A DNA stretch of 7,230 bases, from assembly GCA_030640155.1 (NCBI GenBank), contig DAOWJX010000053.1, forward strand, positions 1 to 7,230, written 5' to 3'. Each line of letters starts with the position of its first letter. The stretch's first letter is position 1. Below are positions 7,159-7,230 of this stretch, piece by piece. The notes beneath the pieces were generated by a model, which saw only the letters and a program-made list of their open reading frames with translations, had not been told where the DNA came from and did no database searches. The stretch is from Candidatus Aegiribacteria sp. Its GTDB lineage: Bacteria; Fermentibacterota; Fermentibacteria; Fermentibacterales; JCC-6. Made by a program: the position numbers and the translations under genes.

Positions 7159-7163
7159 GGAGA
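7159..7163 (+). promoter_or_regulatory. Probable Shine-Dalgarno site for the last gene
   Basis: GGAGA lies 3-4 bases before the ATG at 7167. A stronger GGGAGGA at 7147-7153, inside the glycosyltransferase's last codons, is too far from this ATG (13 bases) but well placed for the ATGATG at 7154-7159. Confidence 0.4.
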
Positions 7164-7166
7164 AAT

Positions 7167-7230
7167 ATGCGGGTTAAATGGGTTCATATTACCTTGCACG
7201 ATGTATCTCCAAGGCATGAAAAAACCATCT
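7167..7230 (+). CDS. Probable polysaccharide deacetylase-like protein, N-terminal fragment (3' end outside window)
   Basis: Twenty-one codons are visible from ATG to the right edge, reading MRVKWVHITLHDVSPRHEKT and continuing. A beta strand followed by LHDVSP at the very N-terminus is the hallmark opening of polysaccharide deacetylase-fold proteins (NodB-like or DUF2334-type). In that fold the HD pair supplies metal-binding or catalytic residues. The start is fixed by the in-frame TGA at 7155-7157, which is also the glycosyltransferase stop. The gene begins 9 bp after that stop and in the same frame. Such an enzyme would remove acetyl groups from a glycan, possibly one built by the adjacent transferase. 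With so few residues the family is a reasoned guess. Confidence 0.5.
   Translation, partial: MRVKWVHITLHDVSPRHEKTI

Overview
The window is a gene-dense stretch with seven genes, all on the + strand. Gaps between genes run from 3 to 37 bp, and one pair overlaps by 4 bp. No terminator-like hairpin or convincing internal promoter is visible, so the block is probably one long transcript or a few overlapping ones. Base composition looks roughly balanced, and neighbouring genes look alike in codon use. I see no mobile element, tRNA, rRNA, CRISPR array or extended repeat.

Layout: (1) 3' two-thirds of metK, S-adenosylmethionine synthetase (enters from the left, ends 731). (2) An EnvC/NlpD-like coiled-coil protein with a degenerate LytM (M23) domain (769-1884). 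(3) holB, the delta' clamp-loader subunit (1888-2976). (4) A PSP1/RicT (YaaT) family protein starting at TTG (2973-3890). (5) metG, methionyl-tRNA synthetase with four zinc knuckles and a C-terminal tRNA-binding domain (3914-5932). (6) A family-4 (GT-B) glycosyltransferase starting at GTG (5952-7157). (7) The first 21 codons of a probable polysaccharide deacetylase-like gene (7167 to the right edge).

Organism: the order holB - ricT - metG resembles the conserved bacterial neighbourhood known from Bacillus (holB - yaaT ... metS). However, an EnvC-type amidase-activator-like protein suggests a diderm envelope. The MetG N-terminal half and zinc region (PYANGP, DEHGVPIT, DRYVNGTCPEC, GDQCDDCG) read most like the Bacteroidetes/FCB style of MetRS. 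My best inference is an uncultured or poorly sampled Gram-negative bacterium of the FCB group or a nearby phylum. This rests on motif recall, not on a search.

Function: the block is mainly housekeeping. It combines methionine use (metK, metG), DNA replication (holB), RNA processing or tRNA modification (ricT) and envelope work (LytM-like protein, glycosyltransferase, deacetylase). I do not see an obvious new biological system. The points most worth a second look are the LytM domain with every zinc ligand replaced, its atypically short uncharged signal sequence, the HLGQ version of the MetRS HIGH motif, and the glycosyltransferase-deacetylase pair joined to a replication/translation operon.
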